Origin: Pseudomonas sp. FEN
GTDB lineage: Bacteria; Pseudomonadota; Gammaproteobacteria; Pseudomonadales; Pseudomonadaceae
Direction of reading: 5' to 3'
DNA: 64,000 bases
NCBI RefSeq assembly: GCF_904067045.1
Contig: NZ_CAJFDC010000001.1
Location: 940,001-1,004,000, forward strand
The notes beneath the pieces are model-generated. The model was not told where the DNA came from, ran no database searches, and worked only from the letters and a program-made list of their open reading frames with translations. The position numbers and the translations under genes were made by a program. Shown piece after piece: positions 29,595 to 39,692 of the stretch; within the stretch, counting starts at the first letter, position 1, and each line of letters starts with the position of its first letter.

Positions 29595-30946
29595 GGCAGG
29601 CCCTTTCTCGGGATCGCATCCCGACAGGCGCACTCCCGCACCACACAATGCCGCTCACTACCGCCCATCGACCGTCCGCACAAGAGCACCAGGGGATAAG
29701 CGCCGTGCAGTGCCTCGAGAATCGGCTCGCGTCGCGGCTGTTGCGGCGCGCCGGGTAACGACGCAGGCCCACCCGCATCGCCCCGCATGACAATTCGCGG
29801 CACCTGTGGGTCAGCCCCCTGGAAGCGGATCCACAGTGGTGTGCCAACCGCCAGGGGCGAACCGCTGGCTTGGCACTCACGCTCCAGCGTCCGGGCCAAC
29901 GGCAGCCAGCAGGGGGCCTGTGGCGAACCCGGCCCCTGGGAAAAAGCGTCGATGTGTACCGCCACCCGTCCCTGTGCATCGCGAAAGGCCCCCAGCGCGT
30001 CGGTACCCACCACCCGAGCCCGGAACAGCCCCGACAATAGCGGACGGGAACAAGTCCTTCGGGAACGAAAAGCCACCTCCCAGGAAGTCGCCGCAAAGAC
30101 ATTGCCGTAGCGCAGTCGTGGCCCGGGGGCCATGGAGTCGCCGAGCCGGCTGTCACCACGATGCCGAAGCCGGGTGACCAGCCACAAGCGGTTCCAGGCC
30201 ATGTGAGGGTGGCCCGAAACGGGCAGGTACGCCCCGCAGGTCAAGCCGAACAGATCGCTTTCGCCCTCCGCCATCTCGGGAGCGCGACCGGCGCGGCGCC
30301 GGACGCTATCCGCCAGCGTGACGCGCAGGTCCAGCACGCCGGGGCCCGTCTCGTCAGCGAAGCGCGCCCGCGGAGCTTGCCGAAACGCACCTTGATGATC
30401 GGCAAAGACCAACAAGTGCACTTCCCGGCGGTGCTCGAAGTGGTAGTGAATACCCTCCTCCGCGCAGAGCCGCTGGACAAACGCCAGACTCGACTCCTCG
30501 TACTGCACGCAATAGGCGCGCCGGGCATAGTGGCCCTTGAGCGAGAAGTGCACCGCATCGTCACCCAGGCCGTGCTCCTCGAGCACCCGGGCAATGATCG
30601 CCGGGACCGAGCATTGCTGGAACAGCCGTCGGCTCACACGCTGTGCCAGACACCCCAGGCGAGGGCCCAGGGACAGACGACAATGGCCACGCGCCAAGCC
30701 CTGGAGCGTCAGGTTGACGCCCTGTATCTGCGCGTGAAAGCCGCCATTTCCAGTCCCCAGCGCCAGGTAGCAAGCGCGGTACATCAACCCGGCCAGATCC
30801 AGTTCGCCTTCCTCGTCCAGGACATCCAGCTCAAAGGCAAACAGCTCGTCGATCGCTTCCGTGCCGGTAAAGGCGGTGACAATCAGGGGATGGGACAAGC
30901 CCGCTACATCCAGCCGAAAAAACGGCTCGTTGACTGGATCGAACAT
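29591..30946 (-). CDS. Short VgrG-like type VI secretion spike protein
   Basis: This 451-residue protein has the VgrG/gpD N-terminal region (FFRLDVAGLSHPLIVTAFTG, VQYEESSLAFVQRLCAEEG, HYHFEHRREVHLLVFADHQG) and a gp5-like OB domain at about residues 315-390 (GRVAVHIDAFSQ, GTPLWIRFQGADPQVPRIVM). It ends about 60 residues later and shows no repetitive beta-prism tail, whereas usual VgrGs exceed 600 residues. It may be a degraded, minimal or specialised spike. A GAGGAA site supports the start. No other T6SS gene is in the window. Confidence 0.8.
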   Translation of the reverse strand: MFDPVNEPFFRLDVAGLSHPLIVTAFTGTEAIDELFAFELDVLDEEGELDLAGLMYRACYLALGTGNGGFHAQIQGVNLTLQGLARGHCRLSLGPRLGCLAQRVSRRLFQQCSVPAIIARVLEEHGLGDDAVHFSLKGHYARRAYCVQYEESSLAFVQRLCAEEGIHYHFEHRREVHLLVFADHQGAFRQAPRARFADETGPGVLDLRVTLADSVRRRAGRAPEMAEGESDLFGLTCGAYLPVSGHPHMAWNRLWLVTRLRHRGDSRLGDSMAPGPRLRYGNVFAATSWEVAFRSRRTCSRPLLSGLFRARVVGTDALGAFRDAQGRVAVHIDAFSQGPGSPQAPCWLPLARTLERECQASGSPLAVGTPLWIRFQGADPQVPRIVMRGDAGGPASLPGAPQQPRREPILEALHGAYPLVLLCGRSMGGSERHCVVRECACRDAIPRKGLP

Positions 30947-31081
30947 TGGCTTTCCTCATACGTGGGACCGACGAGGATTCTCGCCGAGAGACAAGGCCGA
31001 GTAGAGGGCTGAACTGGTGTTAGAGAAAAGACCTACACAAAACACGGAACAGAGGAAGCCATCATCTTGACTCCAATGCAT

Positions 31082-31111
31082 AAAAAACCCACCGCGGAGG
31101 GTGGGTTTTTT
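31082..31111. terminator. Intrinsic terminator of speA, usable on both strands
   Basis: The stem AAAAAACCCACC / GGTGGGTTTTTT with a GCGGAG loop lies 82 bases past the speA stop codon, and the T-tract is ideal for the minus strand. Confidence 0.9.
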
Positions 31112-31192
31112 AACAAACAGACATTACCTACAAGACCAAAGGAAAAAACCAGGATCAAACAAGGTAGCTTCCTAGGAACTATTGGTGCGGTC

Positions 31193-33106
31193 TCATGAGG
31201 ACAGGTACGAAGAACGGGTCAGCCCCAGACGCAGGGCATCCAGGTACTGGGTACGCTCTTTCACGCTGATGTTCGCGCTGGCGACCTTGTCGCGGTAATG
31301 CGTCATCAGTTCCTCTGGCGACAGATGCACGTAACGCAGCATGTCCTCGATGGTGTCATGGGTCTCGATACCGGCGTGGTAAACGCTGCCATCCGGGTTC
31401 TGGTAGATGTTCACCGAGTCGGTGTCACCGAACAGGTTGTGCATGTCACCGAGAATTTCCTGGTAGGCGCCCACCAGGAAGATCCCCAGCAGGTAGTCCT
31501 CGCCCTCGTTCAGGGCGTGTACCGGCAAGCTGGTTTCGATGCTCTGCTCGTCGACGTATTGCTTGATCTTGCCGTCGGAGTCACAGGTCAGGTCTTGCAG
31601 CACGGCGCGGCGCAGCGGCTCTTCATCGAGACGATGCAGCGGCAGGATCGGCAGAACCTGGCCGATGGCCCAGGTGTCCGGCAGGCTCTGGAACACCGAG
31701 AAGTTGCAGATGTACTTGTCGGCCAGCTTGTCGTTGAGCTCGTCGAGCACCTGGCGGTGCGAACGCTGGCGGGCTTTCAACGAGTTGTGCAGACGGCGAC
31801 ACACGGCAAAATAGCATTGCTCGGCCAGGGCTTTCTCGGCCAGGGTCAGCTTGCCGTCGGCGTACTGGGTGGCCACGTCGCTCATGTAGTGGGTGGCACG
31901 CCAGTAGGTTTCGGTGACCATCTCGATATCGGTCGGCCCCAGCAGCTCCACCAGCCACTGCACGGTTTCCGGCAGGTTCTCCGGGTTCTCGATACGCGGC
32001 ACGTCGTCGTTATGCTTCTCGACGTCGGTTACCTGCACCACCAGCATGGCGTGGTGGGCGGTCAGCGAACGACCGCTTTCGGAGAATATGTTCGGATGCG
32101 GCAGGTTCTGCGCATCGCAGAATTCCTTGAGCATGCCGACCACGACACCGGCGTAGTCATCCATGTCGTAGTTGATCGAGCTGGCGTTGCGCGAGTGGGT
32201 ACCGTCGTAGTCCACCCCCAGGCCGCCACCCACGTCGATGTGATCCACCGGCAGGCCGAGGTTGCGCAGTTCGCCATAGTAGCGGATCGCTTCCTTGAAA
32301 CCGTACTGGTAGTCCGCCAGGTTGGCGATCTGCGACCCCATGTGGAAGTGCAGCAGGCGAACGCCCTGGTCCAGGCCGGCGTCGCGGAAACGCTCGACCA
32401 CCGACAGCAGCTGCGCCGCCGAAAGACCGAACTTGGACTTCTCGCCACCGGTATCGGCCCACTTGCTCGAGGCCAGGGACGACAGGCGCACCCGCAGGCC
32501 GATCCGTGGCTTGACCTTGAGGGCGGCGGCCTCCTCGATCACCAGTTCGACCTCGGATTCTTTCTCGATCACGATGAATACCGTGTGCCCGAGCTTCTGC
32601 CCCATCAGCGCCAGGCGAATGAACTCGCGGTCCTTGTAGCCGTTGCAGACGATGGTGCCACCTTTCGGTGCCAGGGCCAGCACCGCCAGCAGCTCCGGCT
32701 TGGAACCGGCTTCCAGGCCGATGGAGACGTTCTGGGTAGCGATGATGTTCTCGATCACCGCTTCCTGCTGGTTGACCTTGATCGGGTACAACGCGGTGTA
32801 CTTGCTCTGGTACTCCAGACGTTCGATGTTGGCGTCGAAGGCCCCGGTCAATTGCCGCACGCGGTCCTGCAGGATATCCGGGAAGCGCACCAGCAACGGC
32901 AGAGACAAACCGCTCTTGCGCAGTTCATCGACCTGCTCGAAGAGATCAATGGACGAACTGCTCGGACCGTTCGGACGAACCTCGACGCGACCGGCGTCAT
33001 TGATCGCGAAATACCCGGCCCCCCAATGACGAATCCCATAAACACTGCGGCTGTCCGCAACTGTCCATTGGCTGCCATCGTCTTTGCGTGTGCGTCGTAC
33101 GGACAT
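31193..33106 (-). CDS. speA: Biosynthetic arginine decarboxylase
   Basis: This 637-residue fold III PLP enzyme decarboxylates L-arginine to agmatine, the first step of putrescine and spermidine synthesis. Landmarks are [15 protein letters not shown] with the PLP lysine, [49 protein letters not shown] and CDSDGKI, with [18 protein letters not shown] near the C-terminus. Length and start [11 protein letters not shown] match the Pseudomonas orthologue (PA4839). Confidence 0.96.
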   Translation of the reverse strand: MSVRRTRKDDGSQWTVADSRSVYGIRHWGAGYFAINDAGRVEVRPNGPSSSSIDLFEQVDELRKSGLSLPLLVRFPDILQDRVRQLTGAFDANIERLEYQSKYTALYPIKVNQQEAVIENIIATQNVSIGLEAGSKPELLAVLALAPKGGTIVCNGYKDREFIRLALMGQKLGHTVFIVIEKESEVELVIEEAAALKVKPRIGLRVRLSSLASSKWADTGGEKSKFGLSAAQLLSVVERFRDAGLDQGVRLLHFHMGSQIANLADYQYGFKEAIRYYGELRNLGLPVDHIDVGGGLGVDYDGTHSRNASSINYDMDDYAGVVVGMLKEFCDAQNLPHPNIFSESGRSLTAHHAMLVVQVTDVEKHNDDVPRIENPENLPETVQWLVELLGPTDIEMVTETYWRATHYMSDVATQYADGKLTLAEKALAEQCYFAVCRRLHNSLKARQRSHRQVLDELNDKLADKYICNFSVFQSLPDTWAIGQVLPILPLHRLDEEPLRRAVLQDLTCDSDGKIKQYVDEQSIETSLPVHALNEGEDYLLGIFLVGAYQEILGDMHNLFGDTDSVNIYQNPDGSVYHAGIETHDTIEDMLRYVHLSPEELMTHYRDKVASANISVKERTQYLDALRLGLTRSSYLSS

Positions 33107-33249
33107 CGAAGTCCCCTATAAAGAAGTCAAATAGCGCCACCTGGGTCCAGGCTGCGCGCAGTCTAAAGAATGAAAATGACGATTCGCCTGCATGCAAGGG
33201 ACTAGGACCTTGAATCCAGTACCGAGTTTAGAGGCTGTTCGGGAACAGG

Positions 33250-33330
33250 CTCTGTGAAAACCCTGGGGACGACAGCCCGACCTCGTTCAGCCGGGCCGGC
33301 AGGTCAACTTCACAGGGGTTTTCACAGAGG
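33250..33330. repeat. Long-armed inverted repeat downstream of the SUI1 gene
   Basis: CTCTGTGAAAACCCTG at 33250-33265 pairs with CAGGGGTTTTCACAGAG at 33313-33329 with one bulged G, around a 47-base loop. It differs in sequence from the REP family in the window. Confidence 0.7.
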
Positions 33331-33333
33331 CTG

Positions 33334-33705
33334 CTAGCCGCCGGACTTCTTCGCCTTGAAACCGTGTTTGAGCAGTTCCGCCAACAGCAACTCGACGTGA
33401 TCGCCCTGGATCTCGATGACGCCATCCTTCAAGGCTCCACCGGTACCACAACGCTTTTTCAGCGTGGTCGCCAGTTCCTTGAGGGCATCCTCGGCCAACG
33501 GCACGCCGGTGATGGTGGTCACCGTCTTGCCGCCACGCCCCTTGCTTTCGCGACGCACGCGGGCAATGCCGTCGCCGGCCGGGAGAACGGTTTGTTTGCA
33601 GATACAGGCGGCCACCGGCTGGCTACAGTCCGGGCAATGTCGACCTGCGTCGGTGGAGAACACCAAACCGCCCAAGGCGGCGAAGGATGCGGCTTTTTTG
33701 GCCAC
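33334..33705 (-). CDS. SUI1/YciH-type translation factor with N-terminal cysteine motif
   Basis: This 123-residue protein has a SUI1/eIF1-like domain (GGKTVTTITGVPLAEDALKEL, then CGTGGALKDGVIEIQGDH) and an N-terminal motif CPDCSQPVAACIC that could bind zinc. SUI1-type proteins assist start-site selection in eukaryotes; the bacterial role is uncertain. The start is GTG, with AGAGGA about 8 bases upstream; the longer upstream frame is out-of-family. Position after speA matches PA4840. Confidence 0.9.
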   Translation of the reverse strand: MAKKAASFAALGGLVFSTDAGRHCPDCSQPVAACICKQTVLPAGDGIARVRRESKGRGGKTVTTITGVPLAEDALKELATTLKKRCGTGGALKDGVIEIQGDHVELLLAELLKHGFKAKKSGG

Positions 33706-33911
33706 CGGTAATCCTCTTGGGAGGACTAAAGACTGGTCACCTCCCCGGGAGGGGCCTGCGACCGCGAAGCCCCACTCAGGCAGGGGCAGCGCAACTGCGA
33801 CGGGCAATGCCGCCACAGCTTTTGAAAGTCGCGCAGTGTAACGGCAAAAAGCCCCCGGCCCAATAGCCAATCGGCGCCAATTGATGAAGCTTTTGCGACG
33901 TCGACGGCGGG

Positions 33912-34439
33912 TTATCGCAGATAACGTTTCAAGGCCGCCAGGGAGTCCGGGCAATAGGGTTTTTCCAGGGTTTCACCCAGGGCCCGCGCGACCGGGACAA
34001 AGCGCGCCTCGAGCACCTCTTCCGGCTGCAGGCGCAGCGGCCCGTCCCAGACCGCGCTGAACACCGCGCACCAGAGCCGATTGCCTGGCTGGTCGAAGAA
34101 AAAGTGCTCATGCTCGGTCAGTGGCACGCCACTGACACCGAGTTCCTCTTCCAACTCGCGGGCGGCGGACTCGGCGTAACTTTCATCCGCCTGCACCATG
34201 CCGCCGGCGGCTACGTCCCAGTAACCGGGGTAGATGGCCTTGCTCAAGGTCCGCCGGTGCACGCACAGCTCACCGGCGGAGTTGAACAGCAGGATATAGG
34301 TACCGCGCCCGATCAGGCCGCGCTCGCGCAACTCGGCCCGGGCCAGGGCACCGAGCAAACGGTCATCGGCGTCGACCCAGGCGATCTGTTCGGCATCGGA
34401 GGCGGCACGATGCCGGGCCTCCTTCGAAGCATTATCCAT
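33912..34439 (-). CDS. Nudix hydrolase, YfcD-like
   Basis: This 175-residue hydrolase has an intact Nudix box (GX5EX7REUXEEXGU) in GGMVQADESYAESAARELEE followed by ELGV, coordinating the catalytic Mg2+. The family YfcD group begins with a cofactor-like N-terminus WVDADDRLLG and RRTLSKAIYPGYWDVA. The substrate is unknown. It lies 3 bases downstream of the DUF2333 gene stop codon, on the same strand, in the PA4841 position. Confidence 0.9.
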   Translation of the reverse strand: MDNASKEARHRAASDAEQIAWVDADDRLLGALARAELRERGLIGRGTYILLFNSAGELCVHRRTLSKAIYPGYWDVAAGGMVQADESYAESAARELEEELGVSGVPLTEHEHFFFDQPGNRLWCAVFSAVWDGPLRLQPEEVLEARFVPVARALGETLEKPYCPDSLAALKRYLR

Positions 34440-34442
34440 GGC

Positions 34443-35510
34443 TCAACCCTGGTTCAGCAGTTGACGCAAATCGATCACCGCCGCATTGGCCCGGGAAATG
34501 TAGTTGGCCATCACCAGCGAATGGTTTGCCAGGATGCCGAAGCCGCTGCCATTGAGGATCATCGGGCTCCAGACCGGCTGCTGGGAAGCCTCCAGTTCAC
34601 GAATGATCTGCCGCACGCTGACCGTGGCGTTCTTCTTCGCCAGGACATCGGCGAAGTCGACTTCGACGGCCCGCAGCAGATGGGATAACGCCCAGGCCTG
34701 GCCCCGCGCCTCATAGAACACGTTGTCGATCTGCAACCACGGGGTTTCGACGATTTCCTCGTCGACCTGCGGCACCTGCCCCGGAATCACGCTTTCGGTT
34801 TTCAGCGCGGTGTTGAGCTTGACCCGTCCGACACTGGCCGACAGGCGCTGGGACAGCGAACCCAGGCGGGTCGCCACGTCACCGAGCCAGTTGTTCAGGT
34901 TGTCGGCACGCGCATAGAACAACGCGTTGTTCTGGTTCGGGTCGGACAAGCGGGCCTGGTAGCGGCTCAGGGAGTTGATCCCTTCCTGGTACTCCGACTC
35001 GCTGGACGGCAACATCCAGCTCTTGTTGTCGAAGTTGAAGCGCGGTTCGGCCTTGGCCAGGTCGGCATCTTCGGCCGATTGCGACTGGGAACGGGCGAAG
35101 TCCTTGCGCAGGGCGCGGGTCAGGTCGCGGACCTGGACCAGCACGCCGTATTCCCAGCTGGGAATATTGTCCAGCCAGACGCCTGGCGGAAAGCGGTCGT
35201 TGGACAGGTAGCCACCCGGCTTGTTGAGCAAGGTACCGGCCACGCTCTTGAGGGTTTCGACCGTGGTGTAGCCCACCACCATCTTGCGGCCTTCCTTCTC
35301 CGCGGCCAGTTGCGCATTCTGCTGCACCGGAAACAACGCCGGCTCCTGGCTCCAGTACCAGCCAATGAGGATCGTGGCCAGCAGGTACAAGCCCACCAGG
35401 GTCACCAGCGCACGACTGAAGAGCATCCCGCGCAGGTAACCGCGAGTCGCCGACTTGGGTTCGGCGGCACGCTCCGGCGCGCGGTCTTCGCGTTTTTTCC
35501 AGTCCAGCAT
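34443..35510 (-). CDS. DUF2333 family membrane-anchored protein
   Basis: This 355-residue protein has one N-terminal membrane helix (about residues 30-50, LVTLVGLYLLATILIGWYW) and a large periplasmic domain of the DUF2333 family with no known catalytic residues. It forms a tight leftward pair with the Nudix gene (3-base gap). The order matches PA4842. Function is unknown. Confidence 0.88.
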   Translation of the reverse strand: MLDWKKREDRAPERAAEPKSATRGYLRGMLFSRALVTLVGLYLLATILIGWYWSQEPALFPVQQNAQLAAEKEGRKMVVGYTTVETLKSVAGTLLNKPGGYLSNDRFPPGVWLDNIPSWEYGVLVQVRDLTRALRKDFARSQSQSAEDADLAKAEPRFNFDNKSWMLPSSESEYQEGINSLSRYQARLSDPNQNNALFYARADNLNNWLGDVATRLGSLSQRLSASVGRVKLNTALKTESVIPGQVPQVDEEIVETPWLQIDNVFYEARGQAWALSHLLRAVEVDFADVLAKKNATVSVRQIIRELEASQQPVWSPMILNGSGFGILANHSLVMANYISRANAAVIDLRQLLNQG

Positions 35511-35815
35511 GGCACTATCCTTTTCCTGAATTCATCGGTTCGACCACAACCCTGCCCCATCGTGCCTTGCCTGTCTTTGCACCAGATCAAGGACACGGCA
35601 GCGTTGCCATCCGTGCGAGCACTATAAATCAAGCCCCGGCGCGACGCCTCCTCGATACGACCTATCTGCTCTTCTTGTGGGATGCGGCGGGTTCAGACCG
35701 CCGGGTCAGCAAATGAATGCGCTTAATTGACGTATGACACGTTCATTGACGATAAGAGCTGCTAGCATAGAGCCACCAGTCGTCCCCAGCCGTTCCCCTC
35801 ACTAGTAGTCAGGAT
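35511..35815. other. Divergent promoter region DUF2333 / gcbA
   Basis: This 305-base gap holds no gene. It becomes AT-rich at about 35690-35775, which is the likely gcbA promoter area. Two ATTGACG motifs occur there, but I could not define a -35/-10 pair. No hairpin stands out. Confidence 0.5.
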
Positions 35816-37477
35816 ATGACCGAGCCAGAAGACCCCAGCCGCGAGCGCCTCAAGCAGCACTTTGCCCAGCGGGTCATTCACCAGGCCCGGCAAATCCTCG
35901 AGATCTGGCAACGCCTGCAACGCAGCGAATGGTCGAGCGCCGACATGTCCGAGCTGAATGAGGCCAACCTGCGCCTGCTGCGCTTCGCCGAACGCTTCGA
36001 GCAACCCGAACACAGCCAGTTGGCCCGCCATATCAGCCTCTCCCTGGAAGCCGTGGGGGCCAACCGCGGACGCCTGAGCAGCAGCCTGATCACCGAACTC
36101 AATCGCCTGATGCAGCGCCTGTCGCGCACCGGCCTGCGCCACGGCGACCAGTTCGAACACACCTTCCTGCCGCCGCTGCGCAAACCGGTCTACGTGATGT
36201 TGCAAGACCACGACCGCGCCGAACGCCTGGCCAAGCAACTGGAGTTCTTCGGCCTCAGCGCCCAATCGCTGGAGAATGTCACGGCGTTCCGCGCCGCGAT
36301 GGCCGAGCGTCTGCCTTCGGCCATCGTCATGGACGTCGACTTCAGCAGTACCGGCATGGGCCTGCACCTGGCCGCCGAAGCGCAACTGGGCCTGGAACAG
36401 CGGCTGCCGCTGTTGTTCTTCAGTCTCCACGAGACCGACACCCCGACCCGCCTGGCCGCCGTGCGTGCCGGCGGCCAGGAGTTTCTCACCGGCACCCTGG
36501 AAGCCTCCAGCCTGCTGGAGAAGATCGAAGTCCTCACCTGCGTCGCCCAATACGATCCGTACAAAGTGCTGATCATCGACGATTCACGGGCCCAGGCGCT
36601 GCACACCGAACGTCTGCTCAACAGCGCCGGGATCGTCACCCGGACCCTGATCGATCCGATCCAGGCCATGGCCGAACTGGCGGATTTCCAGCCCGACCTG
36701 ATCATCCTCGACATGTACATGCCGGCCTGCACCGGCACCGAACTGGCCAAGGTGATCCGACACAATGATCGCTATGTCAGCGTGCCGATCATCTACCTGT
36801 CGGCCGAGGACGACCTGGACAAACAGCTCGACGCCATGAGCGAGGGCGGCGACGACTTCCTGACCAAGCCGATCAAGCCGCGCCACCTGATCACCACCGT
36901 GCGCAACCGCGCCGCCCGGGCCCGCAATCTCAAGGCACGGATGGTCCGCGACAGCCTCACCGGCCTGTACAACCATACCCATATCCTGCAACTGCTCGAA
37001 GACTGCAGCTTCCGCGCCCGCCGCGAATGCAAGCCACTAAGCTTTGCGATGCTCGATATCGACCACTTCAAGCGGGTCAACGATAGCCACGGCCACCCCA
37101 TGGGTGACCGGGTGATCAAGAGCCTGGCGTTGTTTCTCAAGCAGCGCCTGCGCAAGACCGACTTTATCGGGCGTTATGGCGGCGAAGAGTTCGCCATTGT
37201 CATGCCCGATACCGACATCGAATCGGCCTACAAGGTGCTGGATGAAATTCGTCAGCGCTTCGCGGAAATCCACTACCCGGCGCAACCAGAGGACCTGTGG
37301 TGCACCTTCAGCGCCGGGGTCGTCGAGTTACAGGCCGATTCCGACAGCCTGATGATGGCCACCCAGGCCGACGAGGCGCTCTACCGCGCCAAACATGCCG
37401 GGCGCAATCGCGTGCAAGCAGCAAGGCAAAGTGCCATCTTTTCCGCGGATTCCACCGAGTCCGTCATGACCTTGTAA
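35816..37477 (+). CDS. gcbA: Response regulator with two receiver domains and a GGEEF diguanylate cyclase domain
   Basis: This 553-residue diguanylate cyclase makes c-di-GMP from two GTP. It has a REC1 domain (about residues 122-235), a REC2 domain (about 246-365) and a GGDEF domain with the intact catalytic GGEEF at 455-459 and an inhibitory I-site RKTD at 446-449. REC2 has all receiver residues (IIDDSRA, IILDMYMP, YLSAED, FLTKPI). REC1 lacks the conserved Thr and Lys and looks degenerate. Its layout and its place between DUF2333 and ctpL match GcbA of P. fluorescens (PA4843), which promotes attachment. Confidence 0.93.
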   Translation: MTEPEDPSRERLKQHFAQRVIHQARQILEIWQRLQRSEWSSADMSELNEANLRLLRFAERFEQPEHSQLARHISLSLEAVGANRGRLSSSLITELNRLMQRLSRTGLRHGDQFEHTFLPPLRKPVYVMLQDHDRAERLAKQLEFFGLSAQSLENVTAFRAAMAERLPSAIVMDVDFSSTGMGLHLAAEAQLGLEQRLPLLFFSLHETDTPTRLAAVRAGGQEFLTGTLEASSLLEKIEVLTCVAQYDPYKVLIIDDSRAQALHTERLLNSAGIVTRTLIDPIQAMAELADFQPDLIILDMYMPACTGTELAKVIRHNDRYVSVPIIYLSAEDDLDKQLDAMSEGGDDFLTKPIKPRHLITTVRNRAARARNLKARMVRDSLTGLYNHTHILQLLEDCSFRARRECKPLSFAMLDIDHFKRVNDSHGHPMGDRVIKSLALFLKQRLRKTDFIGRYGGEEFAIVMPDTDIESAYKVLDEIRQRFAEIHYPAQPEDLWCTFSAGVVELQADSDSLMMATQADEALYRAKHAGRNRVQAARQSAIFSADSTESVMTL

Positions 37478-37532
37478 CAAAACAGCAATAACTTCAGGCG
37501 CTTACCACTCTTTGTCGTGGATAGAATCCTGA

Positions 37533-39494
37533 ATGCGCCTGAAGCTGCTGACCAATCTCAACACCTTGCTGCTCGTCACCGTCTGCCTGGCGCTCGGGGC
37601 CACGCTCTGGTGGTCGCAGCAGGCGCTGGAGCGCCCCTACCAACTGATGGAGCGTTACCTCAGCCTGTCGCAACAGTTCCAGAACCAGGCGGCGCGCAAT
37701 ATTGAAGACTATCTGGGCAGCGGCGATGCCTTGCGCCTGAGCAGTGCGAGCCAGGCCATCGAACACCTGGACAAAGACCTCGGCGCCCTGCCGCCGGACA
37801 TGACCGCCACTCTGCGCCCCAGCCTCGCCGCCCTGAACGACTTCAGCAAAACCGACCTGCTCGCCGCCGGCAAGCTGGCCGGCGATCCCCAGGCCCTGCT
37901 GCTCCAGGCCGAACGCGAGCTGGGCGCCAACCTGGAACAACTGGGCCAGTACGCCACCGGGGCCAAGGCGCCGGGCGCGGCCGACTACCTGCCTCCGTTG
38001 CTGGCAGCCTCGTCGCACCTGACCAAGTTGAGCCTGGCGCGGGACAAACTGGTCAGCAGCGGCCGTAGCGAACTGGCGACCGATGTCGAGCGGGAACTGG
38101 CGAGCATCCGTAGCCAGGCCGAAATACTGGAAGCCCTGCCGTTGCTCGGCGTGACCGCCAGCAGCGAATCCAACACCGACGATTTCAGCGCCATGATGGG
38201 CCTGGAAAACACCGAGAAGGCCGTGGTCCAGGACACCGGCGTCGACCTCAAGCGCGAACTGCACAGCCTGCTGAGCCGCTATCCGGCGGAACTGACCCGC
38301 ACCCGCGAGCAGATCCAGAAGCGCGCGGACCTGGCGGCGGCGACCCACCTCAAGATCAATGCCGTGCAACAGGCGATTGCCGCACTGGAGCCGGTGGTTC
38401 GCGCCCAGCACGGCAAGATCCAGGGTGATGTGCGGTTGCTGCAGGGGGTGATGATCGGCCTGATCCTGTTGATCGCCCTGCTGATCGATACCTTGCAGCG
38501 CAAGCTCTCGCGGGTCCTGAGCAACCTCGCGCCGGCGCTGTCGATCTGGGCCGAAGGTGACTTCAGCCGGGATATCCACCTGGGCAAGACCAATCGCGAA
38601 CTGCGCGACATCGAAGCTTCGTTGAACCGCCTGCGCGCCTATCTGGTGGATCTGGTGGGCACCATTCGCCAGAACGCCGAGGAAGTGGCCGGCAGCAGCC
38701 GCGCCCTGGCCGACCTGAGCGGCGGCCTGCATACCGGCGCCGAGCGCCAGGCGGGGGATACCGCGCAGATTCGCGACGCCCTCGGTGAACTGGAGGCAAC
38801 CATCCAGCAAGTGGCCGGCGACGCCAGCCAGGCCGCCGATGCCAGCCGCAGCGCCGGCAGTGCGGTCGAACACGGTCAGAAGGTCATCGGCCTGAGCCTG
38901 ACCGGCCTGCACGCACTGGTGGGTGAAGTCCAGGGTAACGCCCAGATGATTGAACAACTGGCTGAGGAATCAGCCACCATCGGCGGTGTGCTGACGGTGA
39001 TTCGCTCGATTGCCGACCAGACCAACCTGTTGGCGCTGAACGCCGCCATCGAAGCCGCCCGCGCCGGGGAAATGGGCCGCGGTTTCGCCGTCGTCGCCGA
39101 AGAGGTACGCAGCCTGGCGCAACGCACGGCCGGCGCCACGGGCGAGATCCAGACGCTGATCGCCGGCCTGCAAAGCGCGGCGCGACAGTCGGTGGAAGGC
39201 ATGCGCGCGCAAGTCGAACATGCCGAGGCCACGGCCAGCCAGGCGCAGGCAGCGGATGGCGCGCTGGACAAGATTGTCGGGGCGATCCAGACCATTGCCG
39301 AAACGGCGGTGCGCATCGCCGATGTCACCGCCCAGCAAAGCGGCGCGGTCAGCGAGATTCGCGATCACAGCGAGCGGATTCACCAGTTGGGTGGCGACAA
39401 CCTGCTACGCATCGGCGAGGGGCGCAGCCAGGGCGAGCGATTACTGGTACTGGGCGGGCAGCTGCATACCGCCGTGCAGGCCTTCCGCGTCTGA
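37533..39494 (+). CDS. ctpL: Methyl-accepting chemotaxis protein, CtpL-like
   Basis: This 653-residue chemoreceptor has a membrane helix at about residues 8-28, a large helical periplasmic domain (about 30-300), a second helix (about 305-325), HAMP and the signalling domain with tip [20 protein letters not shown]. The periplasmic domain has no dCache motif. By gene order (PA4844) it is the orthologue of CtpL, which mediates chemotaxis to inorganic phosphate in P. aeruginosa. It ends 198 bases before dsbD. Confidence 0.88.
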   Translation: MRLKLLTNLNTLLLVTVCLALGATLWWSQQALERPYQLMERYLSLSQQFQNQAARNIEDYLGSGDALRLSSASQAIEHLDKDLGALPPDMTATLRPSLAALNDFSKTDLLAAGKLAGDPQALLLQAERELGANLEQLGQYATGAKAPGAADYLPPLLAASSHLTKLSLARDKLVSSGRSELATDVERELASIRSQAEILEALPLLGVTASSESNTDDFSAMMGLENTEKAVVQDTGVDLKRELHSLLSRYPAELTRTREQIQKRADLAAATHLKINAVQQAIAALEPVVRAQHGKIQGDVRLLQGVMIGLILLIALLIDTLQRKLSRVLSNLAPALSIWAEGDFSRDIHLGKTNRELRDIEASLNRLRAYLVDLVGTIRQNAEEVAGSSRALADLSGGLHTGAERQAGDTAQIRDALGELEATIQQVAGDASQAADASRSAGSAVEHGQKVIGLSLTGLHALVGEVQGNAQMIEQLAEESATIGGVLTVIRSIADQTNLLALNAAIEAARAGEMGRGFAVVAEEVRSLAQRTAGATGEIQTLIAGLQSAARQSVEGMRAQVEHAEATASQAQAADGALDKIVGAIQTIAETAVRIADVTAQQSGAVSEIRDHSERIHQLGGDNLLRIGEGRSQGERLLVLGGQLHTAVQAFRV

Positions 39495-39564
39495 AAAGCC
39501 GGCTATCGGGTGGTTCTGCAAACCGCGCGAAAGCTGTGTGGGCTTGCCGTCGATAGCAGCCGCA

Positions 39565-39630
39565 CGGACGCCCCACGACTCAAGGTCCTCATCGCCGGCC
39601 AGGCCTCTCCTACAGGGCGCGTGTTCGCGA
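39565..39630. repeat. Degenerate REP-like sequence
   Basis: CATCGCCGGCCAGGCCTCTCCTACAGGG resembles the 3-prime half of the REPs of this window, between ctpL and dsbD. Confidence 0.5.
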
Positions 39631-39692
39631 CGGCCCTGCGCGCGCCAGCGCAGTCCGCTATCATGCGCCAACCTCTGCTTCGCGAGATTGCC

